This document shows positions 25,876 through 35,547 of a stretch of DNA of 64,000 nt, one piece after another. How positions within the stretch are numbered: position 1 is the first letter of the stretch; every line of letters starts with the position of its first letter. The DNA is taken from positions 113,345 to 177,344 of the forward strand of contig NZ_JAFKFW010000014.1 in the NCBI RefSeq assembly GCF_017308015.1, read 5' to 3'. The notes beneath the pieces were generated by a model that made no database searches, was not told the origin of the DNA, and worked only from the letters and a program-made list of their open reading frames with translations. The position numbers and the translations under genes are program-made. The stretch is from Allobosea sp. Lineage in GTDB: Bacteria > Pseudomonadota > Alphaproteobacteria > Rhizobiales > Beijerinckiaceae.

Positions 25876-27057
25876 TTAGGTGACAGTGAACCGCGCTTGC
25901 GACAAGAGCGAGGCAGCCCGCCGTCTCGAATCGTGGTCAATGGCCAGCGCCTCCGCCACGTCGCCCGGAGCCTCCGATCCGGCGGGAGAAGCTGCGCAGA
26001 CCGCCTCCACCAGCGCCGCAATATCGGGAAAGCGGAGCCGACGCTCCAGGAACGCGGCCACGGCCACCTCGTTGGCGGCGTTGAGTACGGCCGGCGCGGC
26101 GCCGCCCTCGCGCAAAGCGGCCATGGCGAGGCCGAGCGCCGGGAAGCGGGCGAGATCGGGCCGCTCGAAGCTCAGTGGCGCCGACACCGCCAGATCCAGG
26201 AAGCGTTGCGGCGGCGCATCGAGGCGGCCGTCGATGCCGAGGCAATGCGCCGCAGCGACCCGCATGTCCGGTACGGCCATGCCGGCGCTGACCGAGCCGT
26301 CGCGGAACGTGACGAGGCCATGGACGATCTGCTGGGGATGGACGAGCACATCGAGCTGGTCCGGCTGCAGATCGAACAGGAAGCGGGCCTCGATCAGCTC
26401 CAGCCCCTTGTTCATCATGCTGGCGGAATCGATCGTGATCTTGGCACCCATCGCATAGTTCGGGTGCTTCAGCGCCTGATCCGGCGTCGCCGCGGCGATG
26501 CGCTCGGCGCTCCAGGTCCGGAACGGGCCGCCGGAGGCGGTGAGCGTCATGCTGCGGACCGATGAGAGCGGCTCGGCGCCGAGAACCTGGAATAGCGCAT
26601 TGTGCTCGGAATCGAGCGGCAACAGGCGGGCTCCGACCTCGGCTGCCCGCGCCATCACGGCTGCGCCGGCACAGACGAGGCTTTCCTTGTTGGCGAGCGC
26701 GATCGTCCGCTCGGGCCGGAGCGCGGCGAAGGTCGCTTCCAGCCCGGCTGCGCCGGAAATCGCGCTGACCACGATATCGGCGGGGTGATCGACCGCCTCC
26801 AGCACGGCGGAACGCCCTGCACCGCTGGCGATACCCGTGCCGGAAAGTGCCTGCTTCAGGGCCTCGCCTCCGGCGGCATCGGCCAGCGCGGCAAAGGACG
26901 CGCCCACCTCGACCGCGGTCCGGGCCAGCGCTTCCGCATCCCGGCCACCGACCACGGTCGCGATCGACAGGCGCTCGGGATTCTCGGCGACAATGTCGCG
27001 AACCGAACGTCCGACGGAGCCGGTCGCTCCCAGAAGCGTGACGCTGCGTAGGGGCAT
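25876..27057 (-). CDS. dxr: 1-deoxy-D-xylulose 5-phosphate reductoisomerase
   Basis: Second enzyme of the MEP pathway: converts DXP to MEP with NADPH, which feeds isoprenoids including undecaprenyl phosphate. The ATG at 27057 starts MPLRSVTLLGATGSVG with the NADPH-binding motif; the product is 393 residues, the normal length. SASGGPFR and LKHPNYAMGAKITIDSASMM form the metal and substrate site. The open frame continues further upstream but that part overlaps cdsA. Confidence 0.96.
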   Translation of the reverse strand: MPLRSVTLLGATGSVGRSVRDIVAENPERLSIATVVGGRDAEALARTAVEVGASFAALADAAGGEALKQALSGTGIASGAGRSAVLEAVDHPADIVVSAISGAAGLEATFAALRPERTIALANKESLVCAGAAVMARAAEVGARLLPLDSEHNALFQVLGAEPLSSVRSMTLTASGGPFRTWSAERIAAATPDQALKHPNYAMGAKITIDSASMMNKGLELIEARFLFDLQPDQLDVLVHPQQIVHGLVTFRDGSVSAGMAVPDMRVAAAHCLGIDGRLDAPPQRFLDLAVSAPLSFERPDLARFPALGLAMAALREGGAAPAVLNAANEVAVAAFLERRLRFPDIAALVEAVCAASPAGSEAPGDVAEALAIDHDSRRRAASLLSQARFTVT

Positions 27058-27062
27058 CGCGA

Positions 27063-27890
27063 TCAAAGGTTGAGATGCAGGGCGAAGAGCGCGAAGCCAG
27101 CCAGGACCAGAACCGCCCAGTAGCCGTCGAGCCGGTCGAGGAAGCCGCCATGACCGGGAATGAACTTGCTCGAATCCTTGGCATCGAAGCGGCGCTTGAG
27201 CGAAGACTCGAACAGATCGCCCGCCTGGCTGACGATCGAGCCCGCGAACGAGGCGGCGACCACCGGACCGGCCGCCGTCATGCCCTGCAGCGCCGGCATC
27301 AGTCGCCAGACCAGATAGCCGCCGATCATACCCGCGACAGCCCCGCCGATCGCTCCCGACCAGGTTTTCTTCGGGCTGACCGCCGGCATCAGCTTCGGCC
27401 CGCCCAGTTTGCGGCCCGTGAAATAGGCGGCAATGTCGGTGAGCCAGACGACGGCGAAGCTCCACAGGATCAGGGCAAGGCCGATCCCCGGAAGATCACG
27501 CAATGCCGGCGTGACCAGCGCGAAGGCGAGAGCATAGGCCACGCCGCAGAGTTCGAGCGCCAGACGCGAGCGCACGAAAGGCGTTGCGAGAGCGCCGAGA
27601 AGGGCAGCGGCCGCCGCCGTCCCGGCAAGCGCTGCGGGACTCGCCGAGGAGAAGCCCAGCACGAGACCGGCGATGACCACCCCGATGCCGGCGGGAATCG
27701 CATTGCCGCGGCCGATGATCGCGAGCCATTCATAAGCGACGAGGCCGGCGACGAGGATCCAGACCAGCCGGAACGGCCAGCCGCCCCAGAGCGTGACCAG
27801 CAGGATCAGCGCGCCGAGCACCAGCGCCGAGACGACCCTGAGCTTCAGCTCGGAGTTCGCGCGCGGCGCGGAAGGGGACGGCGCATTCAC
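27063..27890 (-). CDS. cdsA: Phosphatidate cytidylyltransferase
   Basis: Makes CDP-diacylglycerol from phosphatidic acid and CTP in the inner membrane, the branch point of phospholipid synthesis. The 275-residue protein has about eight hydrophobic segments and the signature region [21 protein letters not shown] followed by LDRLDG. It starts with GTG in a GTGA overlap with the uppS stop, so the two are coupled, and ends five bases before dxr. Confidence 0.95.
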   Translation of the reverse strand: MNAPSPSAPRANSELKLRVVSALVLGALILLVTLWGGWPFRLVWILVAGLVAYEWLAIIGRGNAIPAGIGVVIAGLVLGFSSASPAALAGTAAAAALLGALATPFVRSRLALELCGVAYALAFALVTPALRDLPGIGLALILWSFAVVWLTDIAAYFTGRKLGGPKLMPAVSPKKTWSGAIGGAVAGMIGGYLVWRLMPALQGMTAAGPVVAASFAGSIVSQAGDLFESSLKRRFDAKDSSKFIPGHGGFLDRLDGYWAVLVLAGFALFALHLNL

Positions 27891-28645
27891 GCGACGCCTA
27901 CGCTGCGGTCTGACGGGGTGGACAGCCCGCCGAAGCGGCGCTCGCGCTGACGATACTGGGTCAGGGCTTCCTCGAAAGCGGCGCGGTCGAAATCAGGCCA
28001 CATCACCGGGGCGAAGATGAACTCGGCATAGGCGGCCTGCCAAAGCAGGAAATTCGAGATCCGGGTTTCCCCCGATGTCCGGATGACCAGCTCCGGGTCT
28101 GGAAGATCGTGGGTGTCGAGCTGGCGCGCGATCGCCGCCTCGTCGATCGCGGCGGGGTCGATCCGGCCGGCCGCGGCGTCCGCCGCCAGCCGGCGTGTCG
28201 CGCGCATGATCTCGTCGCGGGAGCCGTAATTGAAGGCGATCACCAGCACGAGGCCGGTATTGGTACGGGTGCTGGCTTCGGCATGCTCGACGAGGCGGCG
28301 CAGATCGGCCGCCAGGTCGTCCCTGCTGCCGATGATCCGCACCCGGACATTGGCGGCAGAGAGTTCGGCGAGGTCCTTCTCGATGAAATGCTTCAGAAGC
28401 CCCATCAGGAAGGAGACTTCGGCATAGGGACGGCGCCAGTTCTCGGTCGAGAAGCTGTACAGCGTCAGAACCCGGAGCCCGAGATCGCTGGCATTGCGCA
28501 CGGTGCGCCGCAACGCGTCCAGCCCGCGGCGGTGGCCCTCCTGCCGCGGCAGTCCGCGCATCTGCGCCCAGCGCCCGTTCCCGTCCATGATGATGGCGAC
28601 ATGGGCCGGGTTGGACACGCCTGCGTCGTGCTGACCGGATGACAT
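27887..28645 (-). CDS. uppS: Undecaprenyl diphosphate synthase
   Basis: Extends farnesyl diphosphate to undecaprenyl diphosphate, the lipid carrier for peptidoglycan and O-antigen. The ATG at 28645 gives 252 residues, the typical length. Motifs are [10 protein letters not shown] with the catalytic Asp, [22 protein letters not shown] and DLVIRTSGE-like [20 protein letters not shown]. It sits between frr and cdsA as in most proteobacteria. A longer start at 28720 would run into the frr end. Confidence 0.96.
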   Translation of the reverse strand: MSSGQHDAGVSNPAHVAIIMDGNGRWAQMRGLPRQEGHRRGLDALRRTVRNASDLGLRVLTLYSFSTENWRRPYAEVSFLMGLLKHFIEKDLAELSAANVRVRIIGSRDDLAADLRRLVEHAEASTRTNTGLVLVIAFNYGSRDEIMRATRRLAADAAAGRIDPAAIDEAAIARQLDTHDLPDPELVIRTSGETRISNFLLWQAAYAEFIFAPVMWPDFDRAAFEEALTQYRQRERRFGGLSTPSDRSVGVA

Positions 28646-28720
28646 GCGGATGAGCCTCGCTCGGCTGCGGACGAAGGAACGCGGGAAGTCCCCCGCGCGG
28701 GAGATCGAACGTCCAGGCAA

Positions 28721-29284
28721 TCAGACGTGCAGGATTTCCTTTTCCTTCGCCGCGAGCGCCTGGTCGATCTCGGCGATGTGCTGGTCGGTCGCCTTCTGGA
28801 CCAGATCGGAATTGCGGGCAGCATCGTCCTTGGTCATGTCGCCATCCTTCTCCAGCTTCTTGACGACGTCGATGCCGTCGCGGCGAACGTGGCGCACCGA
28901 GATCTTGGCCTCCTCGGCGTATTTATGCGCGACCTTGACCATCTCCTTGCGGCGCTGCTCGTTCAGCTCGGGGATGCGGATACGCAGAACCTGGCCTTCC
29001 GTCTGCGGGTTGAGGCCGAGATCGGATTCGCGGACCGCCTTGTCGACGGCCTGGACCATCGAGCGATCCCAGACCTGGACGCTGAGCAGGCGCGGTTCCG
29101 GTACGGAGACCGTGGCGAGCTGGCTTAGCGGGGTGCGGGCGCCATAGGCTTCGACCATGATCGGATCGAGCATGTTGGCGGAGGCGCGGCCGGAGCGCAG
29201 CGAGGCGAGATCGCCCTTGAAGGACTGCACCGCACCGGCCATGCGGCGCTTGATGTCGGCGAGATCGAACGTCGTCTGGGCCAT
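28721..29284 (-). CDS. frr: Ribosome recycling factor
   Basis: Splits the post-termination ribosome together with EF-G. The 187-residue helical protein has the family features [17 protein letters not shown] and [13 protein letters not shown]-like [20 protein letters not shown], and RVRRDGID-like [18 protein letters not shown]. It follows pyrH in the cluster, separated from it by the opposite-strand VOC gene. Confidence 0.96.
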   Translation of the reverse strand: MAQTTFDLADIKRRMAGAVQSFKGDLASLRSGRASANMLDPIMVEAYGARTPLSQLATVSVPEPRLLSVQVWDRSMVQAVDKAVRESDLGLNPQTEGQVLRIRIPELNEQRRKEMVKVAHKYAEEAKISVRHVRRDGIDVVKKLEKDGDMTKDDAARNSDLVQKATDQHIAEIDQALAAKEKEILHV

Positions 29285-29532
29285 TTCAATCGAGACCTTG
29301 CAGAAATTTCAAAATCGGCGCGACCATGGCGGCGGTGCCGCGCAGGGTCAAGAATTACATCCTCGAACAGCATTTTCCCCCGCGATGAGCAAGGGAAAAG
29401 CGCCGATACCCGACGCTCATGGCCGATCCGCGGAGCTGCCCGCTGTTTCGCCCGGAAACAGCCCGATGTCCACCGCGCGGATCGGCGCGGCCGCTGGCCG
29501 GCCCGAAAGCAAGAAATGACGGAGAACCGGAC

Positions 29533-29946
29533 GTGCCACGCCTCAACCGCATCGTCGAGACCGCGCTCTATGTCGACGATCTAGAATGCTCCGGCGCCTT
29601 CTACCAGGGCAAGCTCGGGCTCGTTCCCCTGCTCACGACCAGAACGCTCCTGGCCTACGATGTCGGCGGATCGAGCGTGCTGCTGCTGTTCCAGCGTGGC
29701 GCCTCGCTCCAGACCCAGAACTCGGCCGGCGGCAGCATTCCACCGCATGACGGCAGCGGGCCGCTCCACATCGCCTTCGCGATCGACAAGGAGGAACTCC
29801 CGGCCTGGGAAGCAAAGCTGGACGCTCTCGGCATTGCCGTGGAAGGGCGGATGCAATGGGAGCACGGCAGCACGAGCCTGTATGTCCGCGATCCGGACGG
29901 GCATCTGCTCGAACTGGCGACGCCCGGCCTGTGGAAGACCTACTGA
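29533..29946 (+). CDS. VOC (glyoxalase/bleomycin-resistance) family protein
   Basis: The 137-residue protein has one VOC fold unit: ETALYVDDLECSGAFYQGKLGL at the N terminus, GPLHIAFAID in the middle and YVRDPDGHLLELATPGLW at the end, with the usual metal-ligand positions (Thr/Ala start, His, Glu). I chose GTG 29533 because GGAG lies about nine bases upstream. It is transcribed against the surrounding cluster, between frr and pyrH, an insertion that breaks the pyrH-frr pair. Substrate unknown: relatives act as dioxygenases, glyoxalases or fosfomycin-resistance-type enzymes. Confidence 0.8.
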   Translation: MPRLNRIVETALYVDDLECSGAFYQGKLGLVPLLTTRTLLAYDVGGSSVLLLFQRGASLQTQNSAGGSIPPHDGSGPLHIAFAIDKEELPAWEAKLDALGIAVEGRMQWEHGSTSLYVRDPDGHLLELATPGLWKTY

Positions 29947-29956
29947 GGCAGACGCC

Positions 29957-30664
29957 TCAGGGCGTCACATAGGTCGCCCTGCCCTCGCCACGCAGGACGG
30001 CAGCGAGCATGCCGGGCTCGGCGATCGAGAAGACGACGATGGTCAGGCTCGCATCGCGAGCGAGCGCGAAGGCCGCCGTATCCATCACCTTGAGGTCTCG
30101 CCTGATCGCATCCTCATGAGTGAGCGTATCGTAGCGGGTCGCAGCCGGGTCCTTCTTGGGGTCGGCGCTATAGACGCCGTCGACCTGCGTGGCCTTGAGC
30201 AGATGACTGCAGCCCAGTTCGGCCGCGCGCAGCGCAGCACCGGTATCGGTGGTGAAGTACGGGTTGCCGGTGCCGCCCCCCAGGATGACGACCTTGCCGT
30301 TGCTGAGATGGTCGAGCGCGCGCTTGCGGGCATAGCTCTCGCAGAGCGAGGGCATCGGCACCGCCGACATGGCGCGCGCCGGCGCGCCGGCCGCCTCGAT
30401 CGAATGCTCCAGCGCCAACGCGTTCATCACCGTGCCGAGCATGCCGATCGAATCGGCGGTGGTGCGATCGAGGCCCTTGTTGAGGCCCTGGACGCCACGG
30501 AAGAAATTGCCGCCGCCGACGACGATGCCGATCTCGACGCCCTCGCGCGAGGCATGGGCGATATCGGCCGCGAGCGCCGTCAGCGTGGCGCCGTCGAGCC
30601 CATTGCCGACGGGGCCGGCAAGGGCTTCGCCGGAGAGCTTCACGAGAACGCGTTGGGGTCTCAT
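29957..30664 (-). CDS. pyrH: UMP kinase
   Basis: Phosphorylates UMP to UDP in pyrimidine nucleotide synthesis; hexameric amino-acid-kinase fold. The 235-residue protein has VLVKLSGEALAG, the GIVVGGGNFFRG loop, the ILGGGTGNPYFTTDTGAALRA stretch split over the phosphate and UMP sites, and the KATQVDGVYSADPKKDP segment. It lies downstream of tsf and, with the VOC gene between, upstream of frr. Confidence 0.96.
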   Translation of the reverse strand: MRPQRVLVKLSGEALAGPVGNGLDGATLTALAADIAHASREGVEIGIVVGGGNFFRGVQGLNKGLDRTTADSIGMLGTVMNALALEHSIEAAGAPARAMSAVPMPSLCESYARKRALDHLSNGKVVILGGGTGNPYFTTDTGAALRAAELGCSHLLKATQVDGVYSADPKKDPAATRYDTLTHEDAIRRDLKVMDTAAFALARDASLTIVVFSIAEPGMLAAVLRGEGRATYVTP

Positions 30665-30721
30665 CGATGTCTCTCCGTCGTGTTGGGGCCAGCCGCGATT
30701 CGACGCAGCCCTGTCTTCCTA

Positions 30722-30750
30722 CAAAAAAGGCCGCGCGATGCGCGGCCTTT
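30722..30750 (-). terminator. Rho-independent terminator of tsf
   Basis: On the minus strand AAAGGCCGCGC and GCGCGGCCTTT form an 11-bp stem around a three-base loop, followed by a run of T's. It begins about 20 bp after the tsf stop and lies before pyrH, so rpsB-tsf is largely a separate transcription unit. Confidence 0.88.
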
Positions 30751-30772
30751 CTGTCATCTGGAAGCGAGCTTG

Positions 30773-31696
30773 TCAGCCCGCGGTGCCACCGGCGGCAGCG
30801 ACCTCGGCCGCGAAGTCCTGCTCTTCCTTCTCGATCCCTTCGCCGAGCGCGAAGCGGGCGAAGCCGGCGAGCTTGACCGGAGCGCCGACCTTGCCCTCGA
30901 TCTCCTTGAGGACCTGGGAGACCGACTTCGAGCCGTCATGGATATAGGCCTGATCGAGCAGGCAAAATTCCTTGGCGTAGCTCTTCAGGCCGCTCTCGAT
31001 GATCTTCTCGAGGACATTGGCAGGCTTGCCGGCGTTCTTCTCGGCCAGGATCGCCTTCTCGCGCTCCAGGACGTCGGGAGCGACCGAAGCGAGGTCGAGC
31101 GCGACGGGGTTCGTCGCAGCGACATGCATGGCAAGCTGACGGCCGAGCGCAGCGAGCTCATCGCCCTTGCCGGTCGACTCGAGCGCGACGATGACGCCGA
31201 TCTTGCCCAGGCCATCGGCGATCGCGCCGTGGACATAGGAACCGATCACGCCCGAGGAGACCTTCAGCGAGGCGACACGGCGCAGCGTCATGTTCTCGCC
31301 GATCGTGGCGATGGCGTTGGCGATCGCGTCCTGGACGGTGCCGCCGCCCGGATAGTGATGGCCGAGCAGCGCCTCGACGTCGCCGCCGCGCTCCAGCGCG
31401 ACATCGGCGATGGTCTTGGCGAGCGCCTGAAACTCGGGGTTGCGCGCGACGAAGTCGGTCTCGGAATTGACCTCGGCGACGACGCCTTCGTTGCCCTGCA
31501 CCGAGACGGCAACGAGGCCCTCGGCGGCGACGCGGTCGGCCTTCTTGGCAGCCTTGGAGAGGCCCTTGGCGCGCAGCCAGTCGATGGCCGCCTCCATGTT
31601 GCCGTCGGTCGCCGAAAGGGCTGCCTTACAATCCATCATGCCCGCGCCAGTCTTGTCGCGGAGTTCCTTCACGAGCGCGGCGGTGATCGCTGCCAT
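30773..31696 (-). CDS. tsf: Elongation factor Ts
   Basis: Exchanges GDP on EF-Tu. The ATG at 31696 gives 307 residues; upstream in-frame sequence belongs to the leader. It starts with the UBA-like domain ([22 protein letters not shown]), followed by the TDFVARN motif that contacts EF-Tu near residue 82, and the dimerization and C-terminal modules. Encoded with rpsB upstream, as in most bacteria, with about 200 bp between them. Confidence 0.97.
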   Translation of the reverse strand: MAAITAALVKELRDKTGAGMMDCKAALSATDGNMEAAIDWLRAKGLSKAAKKADRVAAEGLVAVSVQGNEGVVAEVNSETDFVARNPEFQALAKTIADVALERGGDVEALLGHHYPGGGTVQDAIANAIATIGENMTLRRVASLKVSSGVIGSYVHGAIADGLGKIGVIVALESTGKGDELAALGRQLAMHVAATNPVALDLASVAPDVLEREKAILAEKNAGKPANVLEKIIESGLKSYAKEFCLLDQAYIHDGSKSVSQVLKEIEGKVGAPVKLAGFARFALGEGIEKEEQDFAAEVAAAGGTAG

Positions 31697-31893
31697 CTGT
31701 CTTGTCCTTGCTGTCGGTGCGGCGCGGGCCCTCAGGGGCCAGCCGCGGATCGGAAGATACGGACGCCTGTATGGGGAAACGCCGACGCTCCGTTTCCGGC
31801 CGTCGGCGCACCCGCCCAACTTGTAAAAGCCGGCGTCAAATCGAGATCCTGATTGCGACGCGCGAATGACGCGCCGCAGTCAGGAGGCCTGCA

Positions 31894-32883
<990 letters not shown>

Positions 32884-33066
32884 CGTATTCTAGTCCTTCC
32901 GGTTGAGCCTCTGGAGCGCGAATGAACAAGGCATGAGCTGCCACGTCACCGGAACGCCTCGGGAGATCGAGGCGATGCGCTCCATGTGGGATGGGCTGCG
33001 CCTTACAGGGGTTGGCGCCGCATTGCAAGCAGTTGCGACCGAGAAAACGGAGCGCATCTCATGGCA

Positions 33067-33093
33067 AGGCCCATGCGGCATCCGCATGGGCCT
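33067..33093 (-). terminator. Inverted repeat after the secreted protein gene
   Basis: AGGCCCATGCGG and CCGCATGGGCCT form a perfect 12-bp stem around a three-base loop. It lies 40 bp past the minus-strand stop at 33134, with no T run, so it is only a probable terminator. It also stands upstream of the rpsB promoter. Confidence 0.5.
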
Positions 33094-33133
33094 GTCTAGA
33101 GTCACTCGCCCCGGAAGGGAGCGGGCTCCCGCC

Positions 33134-33526
33134 TTAATGCGGCAGCTTGGCGCCCATCTGCTTCACGAGATCGCCGATCTGCTTGCAATAGGCGGCGGGG
33201 CTGCCGTTCTGCGCCTTGGCGATGACCTCGATGTCCTGCTCCATGCCCATGGCCGAGATTGTGCCCTTCCGGCCGGCGGCCTCGGCGGCATCCCCCCCGC
33301 TGAGATCGGACGGCGCGGGAATCATCGCGATCAGCTTCTTCTGGACATCAGCAGCGGCCGCGTCGGTGTAACCCTTGTCGGCGCAATAGCCGAGGATTCC
33401 GAGCTGGTTGCGGGCGGCCTGATAGGCAACCTTGAGCTGGTCGGCCTGTGTCTGGGCAAAGGACGGGGCCACCGAGCCCAAAAACACGACCGCGGAGACG
33501 GCCATCAACGACTTGTAAAAGTTCAT
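33134..33526 (-). CDS. Small secreted hypothetical protein
   Basis: The ATG at 33526 has GAGG at the right distance and begins a clear signal peptide (MNFYKSLMAVSAVVFLG, cleavage near SFA-Q). The mature part of about 106 residues contains two cysteines (GYCADKG, AAYCKQI), likely a disulfide, with helices between. It resembles small periplasmic proteins of Hyphomicrobiales for which no function is known. Single gene, divergent from the diguanylate cyclase. Confidence 0.75.
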   Translation of the reverse strand: MNFYKSLMAVSAVVFLGSVAPSFAQTQADQLKVAYQAARNQLGILGYCADKGYTDAAAADVQKKLIAMIPAPSDLSGGDAAEAAGRKGTISAMGMEQDIEVIAKAQNGSPAAYCKQIGDLVKQMGAKLPH

Positions 33527-33741
33527 GGGGAATATCCTCAGGCTATCATGGTCTCTAGCATGCCAAGATGCTCTATCCCCCACGCCAACTGGCCTAGCGC
33601 ACACAGCGAGCCCGGGCAACCCGGAACGCCGTGGCATGGCCGGCGGCGTCGCCGTGTTTCACGGCAGGAGCGGAGGGACTCCCACGCAGGCGTACTGCCC
33701 GGCTCCCTTCGCCGGAGCGACAGGGGGGGGTCGAAATCGGC

Positions 33742-34896
33742 GTGACCCTCGACCTGCGGACGATATTCGTAACCGGTGCGCTGACCTGCTTCATCATCGG
33801 CGCGATGCAGTTGATGACTTTCGCGACCGGCCGCTTCACCCGCAGCCCGGTCTGGTGGGGCGTCAGCAGCCTGTGCATCGGCACCGGCCTGCTCGGCGCG
33901 GCCTTCCGCGGCGCGATCCCTGACATCCTCTCGATCGAGTTCGCCAACACCATCATGCTCGCGGGCTGCCTGCTGCTGCTCTTCGGCATCCGCAACTTTG
34001 CCGGCCGGGAGCTGAACTGGTTCGGATTCGGGGTGGTTCTCCTCGGCACCTGGGCCTTGCTCGCGCTGTCACCCGGGGCAGAAGGCTATTCGACACGCGT
34101 CATGGTCGTGGCGACGGTCATGGCTCTCTGCGACGCGGCGATCGTCCGCGAAGCCGTCAGGCTCGGCCGGCTGGAGAAGCTGCGCTCCGCCTGGCTGCTC
34201 GCCGCCCTGTTCTCGCCGACGGTGCTGATCTATGCCGGGCGCATCACACTGGCAGCGCTGGATCAGGTCGGCACGATGCTGTTCCCGGCCGATGCGGGAG
34301 CGACCGGCTGGCTCGCTGCGGCCGGCGTGGCTTTCGTCATCCTGAGAGGGCAGGCCCTGCTGCTGCTGGCGGCCGAGCGCAGTAACCGCATGCTGGCCAC
34401 ATTGGCCCGACGCGACCCGTTGACCGGGGCGATGAACCGCTCCGGCCTCGAACAGTGGCTGGTCCAGCAATCGCGCGGCGAAGGCCGGGCTGCGCTCCTG
34501 CTCGTCGACATCGACCATTTCAAGAAGCTCAACGACACGCTCGGCCATGCGGCCGGCGACCGCATCCTGCGCCTGTTCGCGGAGACGGTGCGGGAGCAAC
34601 TGCGCAGCACCGACATCCTGGCCCGGCAAGGTGGCGACGAGTTCGCGATCATCCTGCCCGATGTCGGCGTCCGGGAATCTGTCCGGGTGGCGGAACGCAT
34701 CCGCCACGCCTTCCGCGACAAGCTCGCCGATTTCGCCGAGCTCAGGCTGCTGCCGACGCTCAGCATCGGCGTGGCCGAGGTCGAACTCGGCCAGCGCGAG
34801 CTCGACGACCTGCTGGTCGAGGCGGATGAGGCACTTTATCGCGCAAAGCGGCTGGGGCGCGACCGCGTCCAGGCACAGCTCAAGCCCGTGGCTTGA
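33742..34896 (+). CDS. Membrane-bound diguanylate cyclase (GGDEF)
   Basis: Makes cyclic-di-GMP from two GTP. The GTG at 33742 has a long G-rich ribosome binding site (AGGGGGGGG) just upstream and gives 384 residues. The first 210 residues contain about six membrane segments (MLAGCLLLLFGI, VVLLGTWALLALSPG). The C-terminal half is a GGDEF domain: RRDPLTGAMNRSG, DIDHFKKLNDTLGH, then RQGGDEFAIIL with the intact GGDEF and the following DLLVEADEALYRAKRLGRD. No inhibitory RxxD site is certain. Regulation and signal unknown. Confidence 0.92.
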   Translation: MTLDLRTIFVTGALTCFIIGAMQLMTFATGRFTRSPVWWGVSSLCIGTGLLGAAFRGAIPDILSIEFANTIMLAGCLLLLFGIRNFAGRELNWFGFGVVLLGTWALLALSPGAEGYSTRVMVVATVMALCDAAIVREAVRLGRLEKLRSAWLLAALFSPTVLIYAGRITLAALDQVGTMLFPADAGATGWLAAAGVAFVILRGQALLLLAAERSNRMLATLARRDPLTGAMNRSGLEQWLVQQSRGEGRAALLLVDIDHFKKLNDTLGHAAGDRILRLFAETVREQLRSTDILARQGGDEFAIILPDVGVRESVRVAERIRHAFRDKLADFAELRLLPTLSIGVAEVELGQRELDDLLVEADEALYRAKRLGRDRVQAQLKPVA

Positions 34897-34909
34897 AGGC
34901 AGCCCCGCA

Positions 34910-35536
34910 TCACAGCGCCATGGCGGCGGCGCGGATACGCCTGATCCCGGCCGCAGCCATCTCGGCCCAGGCTCGATCCAGCGAGCCGTCGAGATCGATG
35001 GCGCGGCAGGCATCCTCGACCACGATGGTCTCGAAACCCGCGCGGGCGGCGTCCAGCGCCGTCCAGTTCACGCAGAAATCGGTGGCGAGCCCGGCGATGA
35101 TCACCTTCGCGATGCCGCGTTCGCGCAGATACCCCTCCAGCCCCGTCGGTGTCCGACGGTCAGCCTCGATAAAGCCGGAATAGCTGTCGATGCCCTGGCG
35201 AAAGCCCCTGCGGATCACCGCCTCGGCATGGGGCAGATCGAGTCCGGCATGGAAGGCAGCCCCAGTCGAGCCCTGAACGCAATGATCCGGCCAGAGCACC
35301 TGCGGGCCATAGGCCAGCTCGATCGTCTCAAACGGCTTTCGGCCGGGATGGCTGGAAGCGAAGGAGGCGTGGCCAGCCGGGTGCCAATCCTGCGTCAGCA
35401 CGACATGACGGAAGCGGCGACCGAACGCATTGATAACGGGCACGACGGCCTCGCCATCCCGAACCGCGAGATTGCCGCCGGTACAGAAATCGTTCTGGAC
35501 GTCGACGACGAGCAGAACGGTCCGGTCGTCGGCCAT
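34910..35536 (-). CDS. pncA: Nicotinamidase
   Basis: Hydrolyses nicotinamide to nicotinate for NAD salvage, and also activates pyrazinamide in other bacteria. The 208-residue isochorismatase-fold protein shows VVDVQNDFCTGGNLAV (catalytic Asp), LTQDWHPAGHASF (metal-binding Asp and His), the RRGFRQGIDSYSGF Lys/Arg region and GLATDFCVNWTAL with the catalytic Cys. It ends close before the convergent GGDEF gene stop and lies 12 bp downstream of dnaE on the same strand. Confidence 0.93.
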   Translation of the reverse strand: MADDRTVLLVVDVQNDFCTGGNLAVRDGEAVVPVINAFGRRFRHVVLTQDWHPAGHASFASSHPGRKPFETIELAYGPQVLWPDHCVQGSTGAAFHAGLDLPHAEAVIRRGFRQGIDSYSGFIEADRRTPTGLEGYLRERGIAKVIIAGLATDFCVNWTALDAARAGFETIVVEDACRAIDLDGSLDRAWAEMAAAGIRRIRAAAMAL

Positions 35537-35547
35537 AGGCCTGGCTC

